NCBI RefSeq assembly: GCF_900112255.1
Contig: NZ_FOLE01000011.1
Location: 62,001 to 126,000 of the forward strand
Length of the DNA: 64,000 bases
Direction of reading: 5' to 3'
Source: Flexibacter flexilis DSM 6793
GTDB lineage: Bacteria > Bacteroidota > Bacteroidia > Cytophagales > Flexibacteraceae
The notes under the pieces are model-generated. The model was not told the DNA's origin. It worked only from the letters and a program-made list of their open reading frames with translations, and did not search any database. Of the stretch, positions 1 through 7,884 are shown in pieces (positions within the stretch are counted from its first letter, which is position 1; each line of letters starts with the position of its first letter). The position numbers were made by a program, and so were the translations under genes.

Positions 1-561
1 AAATCCTTGTGTTACAATTACTTTATTGGTCAGGATTTCGGGAAGTTCGCGTTTTACCTGTTTTTCCGTCCAAGCAAAATCTACTTTGCCTTCGCGCCAA
101 GTGTCGTCGGTTTGGATGTAACGACGCGCATCGAGCCACGTGTTATTTACGCCTGCTTCGGTGAGGTAATGCGCCACAATGTGCGTGGAAAGCAATTCCC
201 CAAAACTAATGATTTGGTCATAACCTTCGTCGTAGTTTTTGTACAGCGGCGACTTTTCCAATTGCGCATCAAGGCGCGTAAACATATTGACCAAAACCCC
301 GAAAATAGGAGCTTGTTTGTTGTCAAAAAGCTGATTGACAATATCTTCATGGTATTGCGTGAGCTGCTTAAACTCTGCGCTGTAATCTTGTTTGGTATGG
401 GCTTTTTCGTAAAGTACTTCTAAGGCGTTGGTGGTTTTGCCCATCGCGGACACCACCACGAGCAGTTCGTTAGAAGGGGCGTGTTTTTTAATGATTTTAG
501 CGGAGTTACGAACGGCTGGAGCATCTTTTACCGACGCGCCGCCAAACTTAAATATTTTCAT
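1..561 (-). CDS. lysC: Aspartate kinase (N-terminal part, cut by window edge)
   Basis: This gene phosphorylates aspartate, the first step toward lysine, threonine, methionine and diaminopimelate. The first 187 codons are visible and start MKIFKFGGASVKDA, the amino acid kinase signature KFGG(A/T)SV. VVVSAMGKTTNAL follows near residue 40, as in stand-alone Bacteroidota aspartokinases; the fused ThrA enzymes usually begin differently. The C-terminal half, where ACT regulatory domains would lie, is outside the window, so a fusion to homoserine dehydrogenase cannot be excluded. It is divergent from the ribosomal operon. The start is the ATG at 559-561. Confidence 0.9.
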   Translation of the reverse strand, partial: MKIFKFGGASVKDAPAVRNSAKIIKKHAPSNELLVVVSAMGKTTNALEVLYEKAHTKQDYSAEFKQLTQYHEDIVNQLFDNKQAPIFGVLVNMFTRLDAQLEKSPLYKNYDEGYDQIISFGELLSTHIVAHYLTEAGVNNTWLDARRYIQTDDTWREGKVDFAWTEKQVKRELPEILTNKVIVTQGF

Positions 562-880
562 AATTTAATAAGCTGAAACGAAATTAATAATCAAAACCGT
601 GTTGGGTTTTATGGTGTATATGGGTAAAAGTCTTTGCGCTTAACGAACAAATCTGACCATTGTTTTGGCCTCCGCAATTTATACGTTTCGTGAAAAGAAC
701 AAGTTATTCGGTTAATTTTTTTAGTTGAAAAGAGAAAAAATACTATTCGTGAAAGGTGATTCGCCGAACGAAATTTGGACAATTTAGGGCTTGGGCTTTT
801 TGCGCAAAAACGATGTTATGGTTTGGTAAAGGTTTTGTAAAAATAAACTCAAAAAAAATTAACTTATTTTTTATCAAGTG
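562..880. other. Intergenic region between lysC and the ribosomal operon
   Basis: AT-rich spacer between divergent genes. No gene, RNA or strong hairpin is visible, and no clear TAnnTTTG element for the leftward lysC was found. Confidence 0.5.
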
Positions 881-911
881 TTTGCAAAGTAAAATATTAC
901 TGTTACTTTTG
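881..911 (+). promoter_or_regulatory. Consensus Bacteroidota promoter for the rplC-rpsN operon
   Basis: TTTG at 881-884, a 19-nt spacer, then TACTTTTG at 904-911. This matches the known Bacteroidota sigma-A pattern TTTG-N19-TAnnTTTG exactly. Transcription should start near 917, giving a leader of about 76 nt before rplC. Confidence 0.85.
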
Positions 912-924
912 CAGTCCTTTTTGG

Positions 925-964
925 CACACCATCTGCAAAGACTAAGGAAAGAATAGGTGGTGTG
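925..964 (+). promoter_or_regulatory. Leader hairpin upstream of rplC
   Basis: CACACCATCT (925-934) pairs with AGGTGGTGTG (955-964) over 10 bp including one G-U pair, with a 20-nt purine-rich loop. It lies at the 5' end of the predicted mRNA, 29 nt before the rplC start, and is not followed by a U-tract. A regulatory leader, for example for L4-type feedback, is a reasonable inference; the role is unproven. Confidence 0.5.
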
Positions 965-993
965 GAGTACATTCCTAAAATATAACTATAACA

Positions 994-1614
994 ATGTCAG
1001 GTATTATCGGAAAAAAAGTGGGCATGACTAGCGTGTTTACAGCAGATGGCAAAAGTGTTGCCGCTACTGTTATCGCAGCTGGCCCTTGCGTAGTAACGCA
1101 AGTGAAGACGGTGGATAATGACGGTTACCAAGCAGTGCAATTAGGTTTTGGCGAGAAAAAAGAATCGCACACAACTAAAGCATTGTTGGGTCACTTCAAA
1201 AAAGCTGCCACTTCTCCCAAGAGAAAACTCGTAGAGTTTAGCAATTTTGAGCAATCGCTCAACCTAGGCGACACCATTGATGCTACTGCATTCGCTGAAG
1301 GCGATTCTGTAGCCGCTGTTGGCACGTCGAAAGGTAAAGGTTTTCAAGGCGTTGTGAAACGTCATGGATTTGGTGGTGTAGGTGGCCAAACACACGGTCA
1401 GCACAACCGCCAACGTCACCCTGGTTCTATCGGTGCGTGTTCGTTCCCTTCTCGTGTATTCAAAGGCTTGCGCATGGCTGGCCGCACAGGTGGCGACCGC
1501 GTGAAAGTTCAGAACTTAACTGTACTTAAAGTATTGGCTGAACACAACTTGATTGTGATTAGTGGTTCAGTACCAGGTGCTAAAAACTCATACGTAATTC
1601 TGGAGAAGAACTAA
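994..1614 (+). CDS. rplC: 50S ribosomal protein L3
   Basis: L3 is an early assembly protein of the large subunit that reaches toward the peptidyl transferase centre. The 206-residue product has family length. The conserved central loop, with [18 protein letters not shown] around residues 130-147, and MAGRTGGD near 161-168 are intact. It is the first gene of the operon here, whereas rpsJ normally precedes it. rplD starts 3 nt after its stop. Confidence 0.98.
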   Translation: MSGIIGKKVGMTSVFTADGKSVAATVIAAGPCVVTQVKTVDNDGYQAVQLGFGEKKESHTTKALLGHFKKAATSPKRKLVEFSNFEQSLNLGDTIDATAFAEGDSVAAVGTSKGKGFQGVVKRHGFGGVGGQTHGQHNRQRHPGSIGACSFPSRVFKGLRMAGRTGGDRVKVQNLTVLKVLAEHNLIVISGSVPGAKNSYVILEKN

Positions 1615-1617
1615 GAA

Positions 1618-2244
1618 ATGGAGATTGCAGTATTAAATATCAGTGGTAAAGAAACTGGCAGAAAAGTTCTGCTCGCTGATGACATATATAGCGTAGAGCC
1701 AAACGACCACGCAATATATTTGGACGTGAAACAATATCTTGCTAACCAACGTCAAGGTACGCACAAAGCCAAAGAACGTGCTGAAGTTGCTCGTACAACT
1801 AAAAAGTTGAAAAAGCAAAAAGGTACAGGTGGTGCACGTGCAGGTAGCATGAAATCGCCAGTATTTATTGGTGGTGGTCGCGTGTTCGGTCCTCGCCCAC
1901 GCAGCTACGGTTTCAAATTGAACAAGAAACTAAAAGCATTAGCCCGTAAATCGGCTCTTACTTATAAAGCAAAAGACAATAGCATTTTGGTAGTTGAAGC
2001 ATTTGGCTTTGAAACGCCAAGCACTAAAGGCTACTTGAATGTATTGGACGGTTTGTCATTATTGAATAAAAAGACGCTCCTCGTACTGCCTGAAAACAAC
2101 GCAAACGTGTATTTGTCAAGCAGAAACCTCCCGAAGGCAAAAGTAACTACTGTAAATGAGTTGAGTACTTATGACCTTTTACATGCTGATAACTTGCTTA
2201 TTAGCGAACAGTCCGTAGAGAAAATCGAAGCCTTATTGAAATAA
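1618..2244 (+). CDS. rplD: 50S ribosomal protein L4
   Basis: L4 binds 23S rRNA and lines the exit tunnel; in enterobacteria it also represses the S10 operon. The 208-residue product keeps the extended tunnel loop, with KKQKGTGGARAGS and a following glycine- and arginine-rich stretch at about residues 65-100. The start lies 3 nt after rplC. The hairpin in the operon leader makes L4 feedback possible here, but nothing in the sequence proves it. Confidence 0.98.
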   Translation: MEIAVLNISGKETGRKVLLADDIYSVEPNDHAIYLDVKQYLANQRQGTHKAKERAEVARTTKKLKKQKGTGGARAGSMKSPVFIGGGRVFGPRPRSYGFKLNKKLKALARKSALTYKAKDNSILVVEAFGFETPSTKGYLNVLDGLSLLNKKTLLVLPENNANVYLSSRNLPKAKVTTVNELSTYDLLHADNLLISEQSVEKIEALLK

Positions 2245-2246
2245 TT

Positions 2247-2534
2247 ATGAGCATCTTAAAGAAACCAATTACAAACGAGAAAGCCGTATCCCTACACGAA
2301 AAAGGTATTTACAGCTTCGTAGTTGAGAAGAGTGCCAACAAAATTGAAATCAAAAAGGCTGTTGAGCAAATGTACGGCGTAAATGTGGACAAAGTTCGCA
2401 CAATGATTGCCATTGGTAAAACCAAAAATCGTATGACAAATGGTCGCTTCATCGCAGGCCGTAAAGCGTCTTACAAAAAGGCCATCGTAACTTTGTCTCA
2501 GGGAGAAATTATTGATTTTTATAGCGGAATTTAA
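2247..2534 (+). CDS. rplW: 50S ribosomal protein L23
   Basis: L23 sits at the tunnel exit and docks trigger factor and SRP. The 95-residue product has the N-terminal KKPITNEKA segment and the GKTKNRMTNGRFIAGRK loop near residues 57-73. It starts 2 nt after rplD and is followed by a 13-nt spacer to rplB. It is of normal size with no oddities. Confidence 0.97.
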   Translation: MSILKKPITNEKAVSLHEKGIYSFVVEKSANKIEIKKAVEQMYGVNVDKVRTMIAIGKTKNRMTNGRFIAGRKASYKKAIVTLSQGEIIDFYSGI

Positions 2535-2547
2535 TTCAGACTGACAA

Positions 2548-3369
2548 ATGGCATTAAAGAAATTAAGACCAGTTACACCTGGCCAGCGATTCAGAGTTGC
2601 ACCCGCTTTCGACGAAATTACGGCCTCTAAGCCAGAAAAATCACTTGTAACTTCTATCAAGAGAACAGGTGGTCGTAACAGTGCTGGTGCTATGACTATG
2701 CGCTACATCGGTGGTGGTCACAAAAAAAGTTACCGTATCATTGACTTCAAACGTAACAAACACGGCGTTCCTGCTGTCGTGAAGTCTATCGAATACGATC
2801 CAAACCGCAGCGCACGCATCGCGTTGCTATATTATGTAGATGGTGAGAAGCGTTATATCCTTGCTCCTCAAGGTCTTACAGTGAACCAAACAGTTGTTTC
2901 GGGTGCTGATGTTGCTCCTGAAGTAGGCAACAGCCTTCCTTTGTCAGCGATTCCGTTGGGTACTATTATCCACAACGTAGAATTGAAGCCAGGCAAAGGT
3001 GCTGCGATGGTTCGCAGTGCAGGTGCTTACGCTCAGTTGCTTGCTCGTGATGGCAAATATGCTACGCTTAAATTACCTTCTGGTGAAATGCGTATGGTGT
3101 TGGTAACTTGCATGGCTACGGTTGGTGCAGTTTCTAACCCAGACCACATGAACGAGAATGATGGTAAAGCAGGTCGCGCTCGTTGGAAAGGCTCTCGCCC
3201 TCGTACACGTGCCGTTGCGATGAACCCAGTGGATCACCCAATGGGTGGTGGTGAAGGTAGAGCTTCGGGTGGTCACCCACGCTCACGTAAAGGTTTGCTT
3301 GCTAAAGGTAAGAAAACTCGTAGCCCCAAAAAGTATTCAGATAACTTAATCATCGGCAAGAAAAAATAA
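2548..3369 (+). CDS. rplB: 50S ribosomal protein L2
   Basis: L2 is needed for subunit association and peptidyl transfer. The 273-residue product has the expected length. The conserved C-terminal block, with [20 protein letters not shown] around residues 223-242, contains the histidine-containing loop typical of L2. It ends in a basic tail and leads to rpsS after 2 nt. Confidence 0.98.
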   Translation: MALKKLRPVTPGQRFRVAPAFDEITASKPEKSLVTSIKRTGGRNSAGAMTMRYIGGGHKKSYRIIDFKRNKHGVPAVVKSIEYDPNRSARIALLYYVDGEKRYILAPQGLTVNQTVVSGADVAPEVGNSLPLSAIPLGTIIHNVELKPGKGAAMVRSAGAYAQLLARDGKYATLKLPSGEMRMVLVTCMATVGAVSNPDHMNENDGKAGRARWKGSRPRTRAVAMNPVDHPMGGGEGRASGGHPRSRKGLLAKGKKTRSPKKYSDNLIIGKKK

Positions 3370-3371
3370 CA

Positions 3372-3650
3372 ATGGGACGTTCACTAAAAAAAGGTCCATA
3401 TATTGATTATAGACTGGACAAAAAAATACAGGAAATGAATGAAGCTGGCAAGAAAAACGTGATCAAAACGTGGTCTCGCCGCTCAATGATTTCTCCTGAC
3501 TTTGTAGGCAATACATTAGCTGTACATAACGGAAACAAATTCATTCCTGTATATGTAACAGAAAATATGGTAGGACATAAACTTGGAGAGTTTGCACCTA
3601 CTCGTAACTTCCGTGGTCATATTGCTAAGAAAGATAAAGGCAAAAAGTAA
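3372..3650 (+). CDS. rpsS: 30S ribosomal protein S19
   Basis: S19 lies in the head of the small subunit with S13. The 92-residue product begins [12 protein letters not shown] and carries the conserved KTWSRRSMI and [11 protein letters not shown] segments. It follows rplB by 2 nt. A 68-nt spacer, unusually long for this operon, separates it from rplV. Confidence 0.98.
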   Translation: MGRSLKKGPYIDYRLDKKIQEMNEAGKKNVIKTWSRRSMISPDFVGNTLAVHNGNKFIPVYVTENMVGHKLGEFAPTRNFRGHIAKKDKGKK

Positions 3651-3659
3651 TTTAACAAT

Positions 3660-3703
3660 GAACAACAATAGCCTACATCGTTAGACTGGGTGGTTCGTTG
3701 TTC
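3660..3703 (+). promoter_or_regulatory. Inverted repeat in the rpsS-rplV spacer
   Basis: GAACAAC (3660-3666) and GTTGTTC (3697-3703) can form a 7-bp stem with a 30-nt loop. An eight-codon reading frame starts at 3658 inside it. The stem is weak and its role is unknown. Confidence 0.3.
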
Positions 3704-3718
3704 GCTACACATTATAAT

Positions 3719-4084
3719 ATGGAAGCAATAGCAAAATTAAATAACGTGCCTACATCACCTCGCAAGATGCGCCTTATCGCAGACCTTATCAGAGGTAAAA
3801 AAGTAGGACACGCCCTCAATATACTTAAATTTGACTCGAAAAGCGGTGCGCCTAAATTGGAGAAATTGCTCCTTTCGGCGATCGCTAACTGGCAAGAAAA
3901 AAATCCTGCCGATAGCATCGAGACTGCTGATTTGTTTGTAAAAACAATCTTCGTAAACGAAGGTCGTCAGCTTAAAAGATTGCGCCCAGCTCCTCAAGGA
4001 CGTGCTTATCGTGTTCGTAAACGTTCTAACCACGTTACGATTGTTGTGGACAGCGCAGCTCAAAATTCATCTGATAGTAAGTAA
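3719..4084 (+). CDS. rplV: 50S ribosomal protein L22
   Basis: L22 has a long hairpin that lines the exit tunnel. The ATG at 3719 gives a product starting [19 protein letters not shown], which fits the family start; an in-frame TTG at 3698 would add seven unlikely residues. The product is 121 residues with a typical basic C-terminal part ([17 protein letters not shown]). rpsC follows after 22 nt. Confidence 0.96.
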   Translation: MEAIAKLNNVPTSPRKMRLIADLIRGKKVGHALNILKFDSKSGAPKLEKLLLSAIANWQEKNPADSIETADLFVKTIFVNEGRQLKRLRPAPQGRAYRVRKRSNHVTIVVDSAAQNSSDSK

Positions 4085-4106
4085 AAACGTAATGACGGTA
4101 TAAACA

Positions 4107-4931
4107 ATGGGACAAAAAGTTAATCCTGTCGGGCTTAGACTCGGAATCGTGAAGGGTTGGGACTCCAACTGGTATGGCGGTAAAACTTTTGCTGATAAAT
4201 TAGTAGAAGACGAAAAAATCCGCAAATACGTGTTGGCACGTATCCCCAAAGGCGGTATCTCGAAAGTTATTATCGAAAGAACGCTAAAACGCATTACGCT
4301 TACTATTAACACTGCTCGTCCAGGTGTCGTAATTGGCAAAGGCGGTGCAGAAGTAGATAAGATTAAAGAAGAGTTGAAAAAACTTACCCAAAAAGATGTT
4401 CAAATCAACATCTACGAAATTAAGCGTCCTGAAATTGATGCGAAATTGGTAGGGGAGTCTATCGCTCAACAACTTGAAGCACGTATTTCTTACCGTCGTG
4501 CCATGAAGCAAGCGATTGCTGCGGCTTTGCGTGTAGGTGCTCAAGGTATCAAAGTGAAATTGTCGGGTCGTTTGGCTGGTGCTGAGATGGCGCGTACTGA
4601 GCAATACAAAGAAGGACGTATTCCTTTGCACACACTTCGTGCGGATATTGACTACGCTATCTCTGAAGCCCTTACAGTTTACGGTAAAATCGGTATCAAA
4701 GTATGGGTTTTCCGTGGCGAAGTATATGGCAAACGCGACTTGTCTCCAAACGTAGCTACAATGGCTGCTCAAAATGCTTCAAGTGGTGACAGCCAATCTC
4801 GTGGCAATTTCGGAGGCAATGACAACGATAAAGGTCGTCGTGGCAACCGCAAAGACGACAAACGCGGTAATGACAGACGTGGTGGCGGCAACAACAGAGG
4901 TGCTGGCAACAACAACAACAAAAAACGCTAG
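4107..4931 (+). CDS. rpsC: 30S ribosomal protein S3 with long low-complexity tail
   Basis: S3 forms part of the mRNA entry channel. Residues 1-225 are a normal S3: an N-terminal [12 protein letters not shown] segment, a KH domain with GVVIGKGG near 73-80, and a C-terminal domain ending near VYGKRDLSP. Residues 226-274 form an added tail rich in Asn, Gly, Arg, Asp and Lys. Most S3 proteins are 210-240 residues, so the tail is unusual. It is in frame and bases look like its neighbours, so it is not a frameshift artefact. Confidence 0.97.
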   Translation: MGQKVNPVGLRLGIVKGWDSNWYGGKTFADKLVEDEKIRKYVLARIPKGGISKVIIERTLKRITLTINTARPGVVIGKGGAEVDKIKEELKKLTQKDVQINIYEIKRPEIDAKLVGESIAQQLEARISYRRAMKQAIAAALRVGAQGIKVKLSGRLAGAEMARTEQYKEGRIPLHTLRADIDYAISEALTVYGKIGIKVWVFRGEVYGKRDLSPNVATMAAQNASSGDSQSRGNFGGNDNDKGRRGNRKDDKRGNDRRGGGNNRGAGNNNNKKR

Positions 4932-4944
4932 TCATTCCCTTAAT

Positions 4945-4993
4945 CAATAGAACTGATAAACAGTAACTTGTGTACTCTTTGTCAGTTCTGTTG
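4945..4993 (+). promoter_or_regulatory. Twenty-base-pair hairpin between rpsC and rplP
   Basis: The arms at 4945-4964 and 4974-4993 pair over 20 positions with two G-U pairs and one C-C mismatch, closing a 9-nt loop. No U-tract follows, so it is not a standard terminator. It fills the 100-nt rpsC-rplP spacer. It could be an RNase III processing site, a ribosomal protein binding site or an mRNA stabiliser. Confidence 0.65.
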
Positions 4994-5031
4994 TGTGTTT
5001 AATTTCACAACATTAGTATTGGACAACGACA

Positions 5032-5451
5032 ATGTTACAACCAAAAAGAACTAAATATAGAAAGATGCAAAAAGGCAGAGTTCGTGGTATCGCTCAACGC
5101 GGTCATACGATTTCTTTTGGCTCTTTCGCTATAAAATCTCTTGAAGCTGGCTGGATTACTGCTCGCCAAATAGAGTCGGCTCGTATCGCCGTAACACGTG
5201 CAATGAAACGTGAAGGCCAAGTATGGGTTCGTATTTTCCCTGATAAGCCTATTACCAAAAAACCTGCAGAGGTTCGTATGGGTAAAGGTAAGGGTGCTCC
5301 AGAATACTGGGTTGCTCCTATCAAACCTGGTACTATTTTGTTTGAATCTACGGGTGTTCCTTTGGCCGTAGCTACCGAAGCTCTTCGTTTGGCTGCCCAA
5401 AAACTTCCAGTAAGAACCAAATTCATAGTACGTCCTGACTATCAAGAATAG
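5032..5451 (+). CDS. rplP: 50S ribosomal protein L16
   Basis: L16 helps place tRNA in the A and P sites. The 139-residue product begins [16 protein letters not shown] and has the conserved [12 protein letters not shown] segment near residues 85-96, the region around the arginine hydroxylated in some bacteria. Length is normal. Long spacers on both sides (100 and 176 nt) are atypical for this operon. Confidence 0.97.
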   Translation: MLQPKRTKYRKMQKGRVRGIAQRGHTISFGSFAIKSLEAGWITARQIESARIAVTRAMKREGQVWVRIFPDKPITKKPAEVRMGKGKGAPEYWVAPIKPGTILFESTGVPLAVATEALRLAAQKLPVRTKFIVRPDYQE

Positions 5452-5459
5452 TCTAACCC

Positions 5460-5543
5460 AAAGGTAGCTTATCAACGGCGGCAAAGTATCCGTTACTATT
5501 TTGCTCAATAGCCTTGTATGTTGCCTTTCAGATGATTACCTTT
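5460..5543 (+). promoter_or_regulatory. Candidate structured RNA in the rplP-rpmC spacer
   Basis: Nested pairings are visible: AAAGGTA (5460-5466) with TACCTTT (5537-5543), ATC (5471-5473) with GAT (5531-5533), and GGCAA (5480-5484) with TTGCC (5521-5525). An alternative inner hairpin uses GCAAA with TTTGC at 5481-5485 and 5510-5514. The 176-nt spacer has no visible gene. A regulatory role is inferred only from the unusual length and pairing. Confidence 0.35.
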
Positions 5544-5627
5544 ATGACTGGCCGTTTGTCTGCTTTTAATTCTCCTCAAATATAAAGAAGACGGCGGCAC
5601 TCAACCCTGAAAATGTTTTTCAAAACA

Positions 5628-5828
5628 ATGGCAAAAAAAGAAAATTTCTCGGCATTAAGCGCAGACGAGCTTCGTAGCCGCCTTAGCGAAGAAAAGGCCA
5701 GACTTGATAAAATTAAGTTTGCTCACGCAGTAACTCCTCTTACAAACCCAATGGAAGTGCGCGAAACACGCCGCAACATTGCGCGTTTGAACACTGAGTT
5801 ACGCAAAAAAGAACTCGCTACTGCTTAA
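5628..5828 (+). CDS. rpmC: 50S ribosomal protein L29
   Basis: L29 sits at the tunnel exit next to L23. The ATG at 5628 gives 66 residues starting MAKKENFSALSADEL, the usual size; an in-frame ATG at 5613 adds MFFKT, which is not family-like. The protein is two helices, with the NPMEVRETRRNIARLNT motif near residues 39-53. rpsQ follows after 11 nt. Confidence 0.94.
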   Translation: MAKKENFSALSADELRSRLSEEKARLDKIKFAHAVTPLTNPMEVRETRRNIARLNTELRKKELATA

Positions 5829-5839
5829 CTAATTGACAA

Positions 5840-6118
5840 ATGGAAACAACAAATAATCAGCCAATAGACCGTAATGTACGCAAAGAGCGTATCGGTAAAG
5901 TGTTGAGCAACAAAATGGACAAATCTATTACTGTTGCTGTGGAGCGCAAAGTAAAGCACCCCATTTACGGTAAGTTTATGACAAAAACTACCAAATTTAT
6001 GGCTCACGACGAGAAAAATGAGTGTGGTATCGGCGACATCGTTCGCATTTCTGAAACACGCCCATTGAGCAAACTTAAGCGTTGGAGATTAGTGGAAATT
6101 ATTGAAAGAGCGAAATAA
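5840..6118 (+). CDS. rpsQ: 30S ribosomal protein S17
   Basis: S17 is a primary 16S rRNA binding protein with an OB fold. The 92-residue product shows [19 protein letters not shown] near residues 12-30 and the [18 protein letters not shown] segment. Length is normal and rplN starts 2 nt after its stop. Confidence 0.97.
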   Translation: METTNNQPIDRNVRKERIGKVLSNKMDKSITVAVERKVKHPIYGKFMTKTTKFMAHDEKNECGIGDIVRISETRPLSKLKRWRLVEIIERAK

Positions 6119-6120
6119 TT

Positions 6121-6489
6121 ATGATACAGCAAGAATCAAGATTAAACGTAGCTGATAACAGTGGAGCTAAACAAGTTCTTGTTATCCGCGTATTGGGTGG
6201 TACTCGTAAGAAGTATGCCTCAGTAGGTGATAAAATTGTTGTTACCGTAAAATCAGCTCTTTCTTCGAGCAACCTCAAAAAAGGAACTGTATCGAAAGCG
6301 GTAATTGTACGCACTAAAAAAGAAGTTCGTCGTAAAGACGGTTCTTATATTCGTTTTGAAGACAATGCAGCCGTATTGCTTAACAACAACGACGAGCCTC
6401 GTGGCACGCGTATCTTCGGGCCAGTTGCCCGCGAATTGCGCGACAAACAATTTATGAAAATCGTGTCATTAGCCCCCGAAGTTCTATAA
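6121..6489 (+). CDS. rplN: 50S ribosomal protein L14
   Basis: L14 contacts the small subunit at a bridge. The 122-residue product starts [17 protein letters not shown] and ends [12 protein letters not shown], both standard for L14. Its stop codon shares one base with the rplX start (TAATG), which suggests translational coupling. Confidence 0.98.
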   Translation: MIQQESRLNVADNSGAKQVLVIRVLGGTRKKYASVGDKIVVTVKSALSSSNLKKGTVSKAVIVRTKKEVRRKDGSYIRFEDNAAVLLNNNDEPRGTRIFGPVARELRDKQFMKIVSLAPEVL

Positions 6490-6842
6490 TGAAAGCACAA
6501 CCTAAAAAAATAAAATTGCGCATCAAAGTTGGTGACGAAGTAACTGTTATCGCGGGCGATTCAAAAGGTAAAACTGGTACTGTGTTATCGGTTGATGCTG
6601 TGAAAAACCGTGCCATCGTGAAAGATGTTAACTTGGTTACAAAACACATCAAACCAACTGCTGCTACTGCTAACGCTGCCGCTCAACAAGGCGACATCGT
6701 GAAAAAAGAAGCCTCTATCCATATCAGCAACTTGGCGCTGATTGACCCTAAGTCGGGCAAAGCTACTCGCGTAGGCCGTAAACTTGACGAAAAAGGCAAA
6801 CTTCAAAGATTTTCTAAGAAAACAGGCGACATCATAAAGTAA
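6489..6842 (+). CDS. rplX: 50S ribosomal protein L24
   Basis: L24 starts assembly of the large subunit. The 117-residue product has the KOW motif near residues 14-34 ([20 protein letters not shown]). It overlaps rplN by 1 nt and rplE follows 1 nt after its stop. Confidence 0.97.
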   Translation: MKAQPKKIKLRIKVGDEVTVIAGDSKGKTGTVLSVDAVKNRAIVKDVNLVTKHIKPTAATANAAAQQGDIVKKEASIHISNLALIDPKSGKATRVGRKLDEKGKLQRFSKKTGDIIK

Positions 6843-6843
6843 C

Positions 6844-7404
6844 ATGGCAACTCCAAGATTAAAAAATAAATACTTGAAAGAGGTAATGCCTGCACTGCAA
6901 GAGAAGTTTCAGTACAAAACTGTTATGCAAGTGCCTAAAATTACCAAAATCTGCATCAACAAAGGTATTGGTGCGGCTGTTTCAGACAAAAAATTAGTAG
7001 ATATAGGTGTAGAAGAACTTACTACTATCTCTGGCCAAAAAGCCGTTTCTACTAAATCGAAACAAGCTATCTCGAACTTCAAACTTCGTGAGAATATGCC
7101 TATCGGTGCACGTGTTACTTTGCGTGGAGAACGTATGTACGAATTCCTTGACCGCCTTGTAACTGTTGCGCTTCCTCGTGTACGTGACTTCAAAGGCGTA
7201 AACGATAAAGGTTTTGACGGACGTGGTAACTACACGCTCGGTGTGAAAGAACAAATCATTTTCCCTGAAATCAGCATCGACAAAGTAAACAAAATCTCTG
7301 GTATGGACATTACTTTCGTAACAACAGCCACTACCGACGAAGAGAGCTTTGAATTGTTGAAATTGATGGGTATGCCTTTCGCAAACCAAAAAAATAATCA
7401 GTAA
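6844..7404 (+). CDS. rplE: 50S ribosomal protein L5
   Basis: L5 binds 5S rRNA and contacts P-site tRNA. The 186-residue product has the conserved [13 protein letters not shown] segment near residues 30-42, the [20 protein letters not shown] block and the C-terminal [12 protein letters not shown]. Length is normal. A 45-nt spacer precedes rpsN. Confidence 0.98.
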   Translation: MATPRLKNKYLKEVMPALQEKFQYKTVMQVPKITKICINKGIGAAVSDKKLVDIGVEELTTISGQKAVSTKSKQAISNFKLRENMPIGARVTLRGERMYEFLDRLVTVALPRVRDFKGVNDKGFDGRGNYTLGVKEQIIFPEISIDKVNKISGMDITFVTTATTDEESFELLKLMGMPFANQKNNQ

Positions 7405-7449
7405 TTAAAGAAAAATCAGTAGTTTTACACTGGTCAAAACTTTACTAAT

Positions 7450-7719
7450 ATGGCAAAAGAATCAATGAAAGCGCGTGAGCGCAAAAGACAAGCCGCCGTT
7501 ACTAAATATGCTGAAAAACGCGCTGCGTTGAAAGCTGCTGGCGACTATGCAGGTTTGGATAAATTGCCTCGTAACGCTTCGCCTATTCGTTTGCACAACC
7601 GTTGCAAACTTACTGGCCGTCCGCGTGGCTATATGCGCAAATTCGGCATTTCACGTGTTACTTTCCGTGAAATGGCTTCTGATGGCAAAATCCCAGGTGT
7701 TACAAAATCAAGCTGGTAA
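7450..7719 (+). CDS. rpsN: 30S ribosomal protein S14, zinc-free type
   Basis: S14 helps assemble the head of the small subunit. The 89-residue product is the longer form without the CxxC pairs that bind zinc in the 61-residue form; only one cysteine ([11 protein letters not shown]) remains. It is the last gene of the operon, followed directly by a strong terminator. In related genomes rpsH and the rest of the spc genes would follow. Confidence 0.97.
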   Translation: MAKESMKARERKRQAAVTKYAEKRAALKAAGDYAGLDKLPRNASPIRLHNRCKLTGRPRGYMRKFGISRVTFREMASDGKIPGVTKSSW

Positions 7720-7741
7720 TTTATTGCCTCCAAAAGTATTT

Positions 7742-7787
7742 AAAAGCCTCTTATCGAATCCAATCCGATGAGAGGCTTTTGCTTTTT
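7742..7787 (+). terminator. Terminator of the ribosomal operon
   Basis: AAAAGCCTCTTATCG (7742-7756) pairs with CGATGAGAGGCTTTT (7766-7780) over 15 bp with one G-U pair, followed by GCTTTTTG. It lies 22 nt after the rpsN stop. Confidence 0.9.
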
Positions 7788-7884
7788 GCTCCCACAAAAA
7801 GAACAGTCTTTCGGCGGATTTTTCCGAAAAATTAACATCTTTGCCCCGAATCTATATTTCACCAACTTAACAAATCCCGTCTTT

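Noticed and set aside
7-423. Plus-strand frame of 138 codons opposite lysC
   Set aside because: It lies fully antisense to a well-conserved aspartate kinase and has no family features.
7768-7884. Upstream extension of fahA to 7768
   Set aside because: The start lies inside the terminator of the ribosomal operon, and the extra 39 residues do not resemble fumarylacetoacetase.
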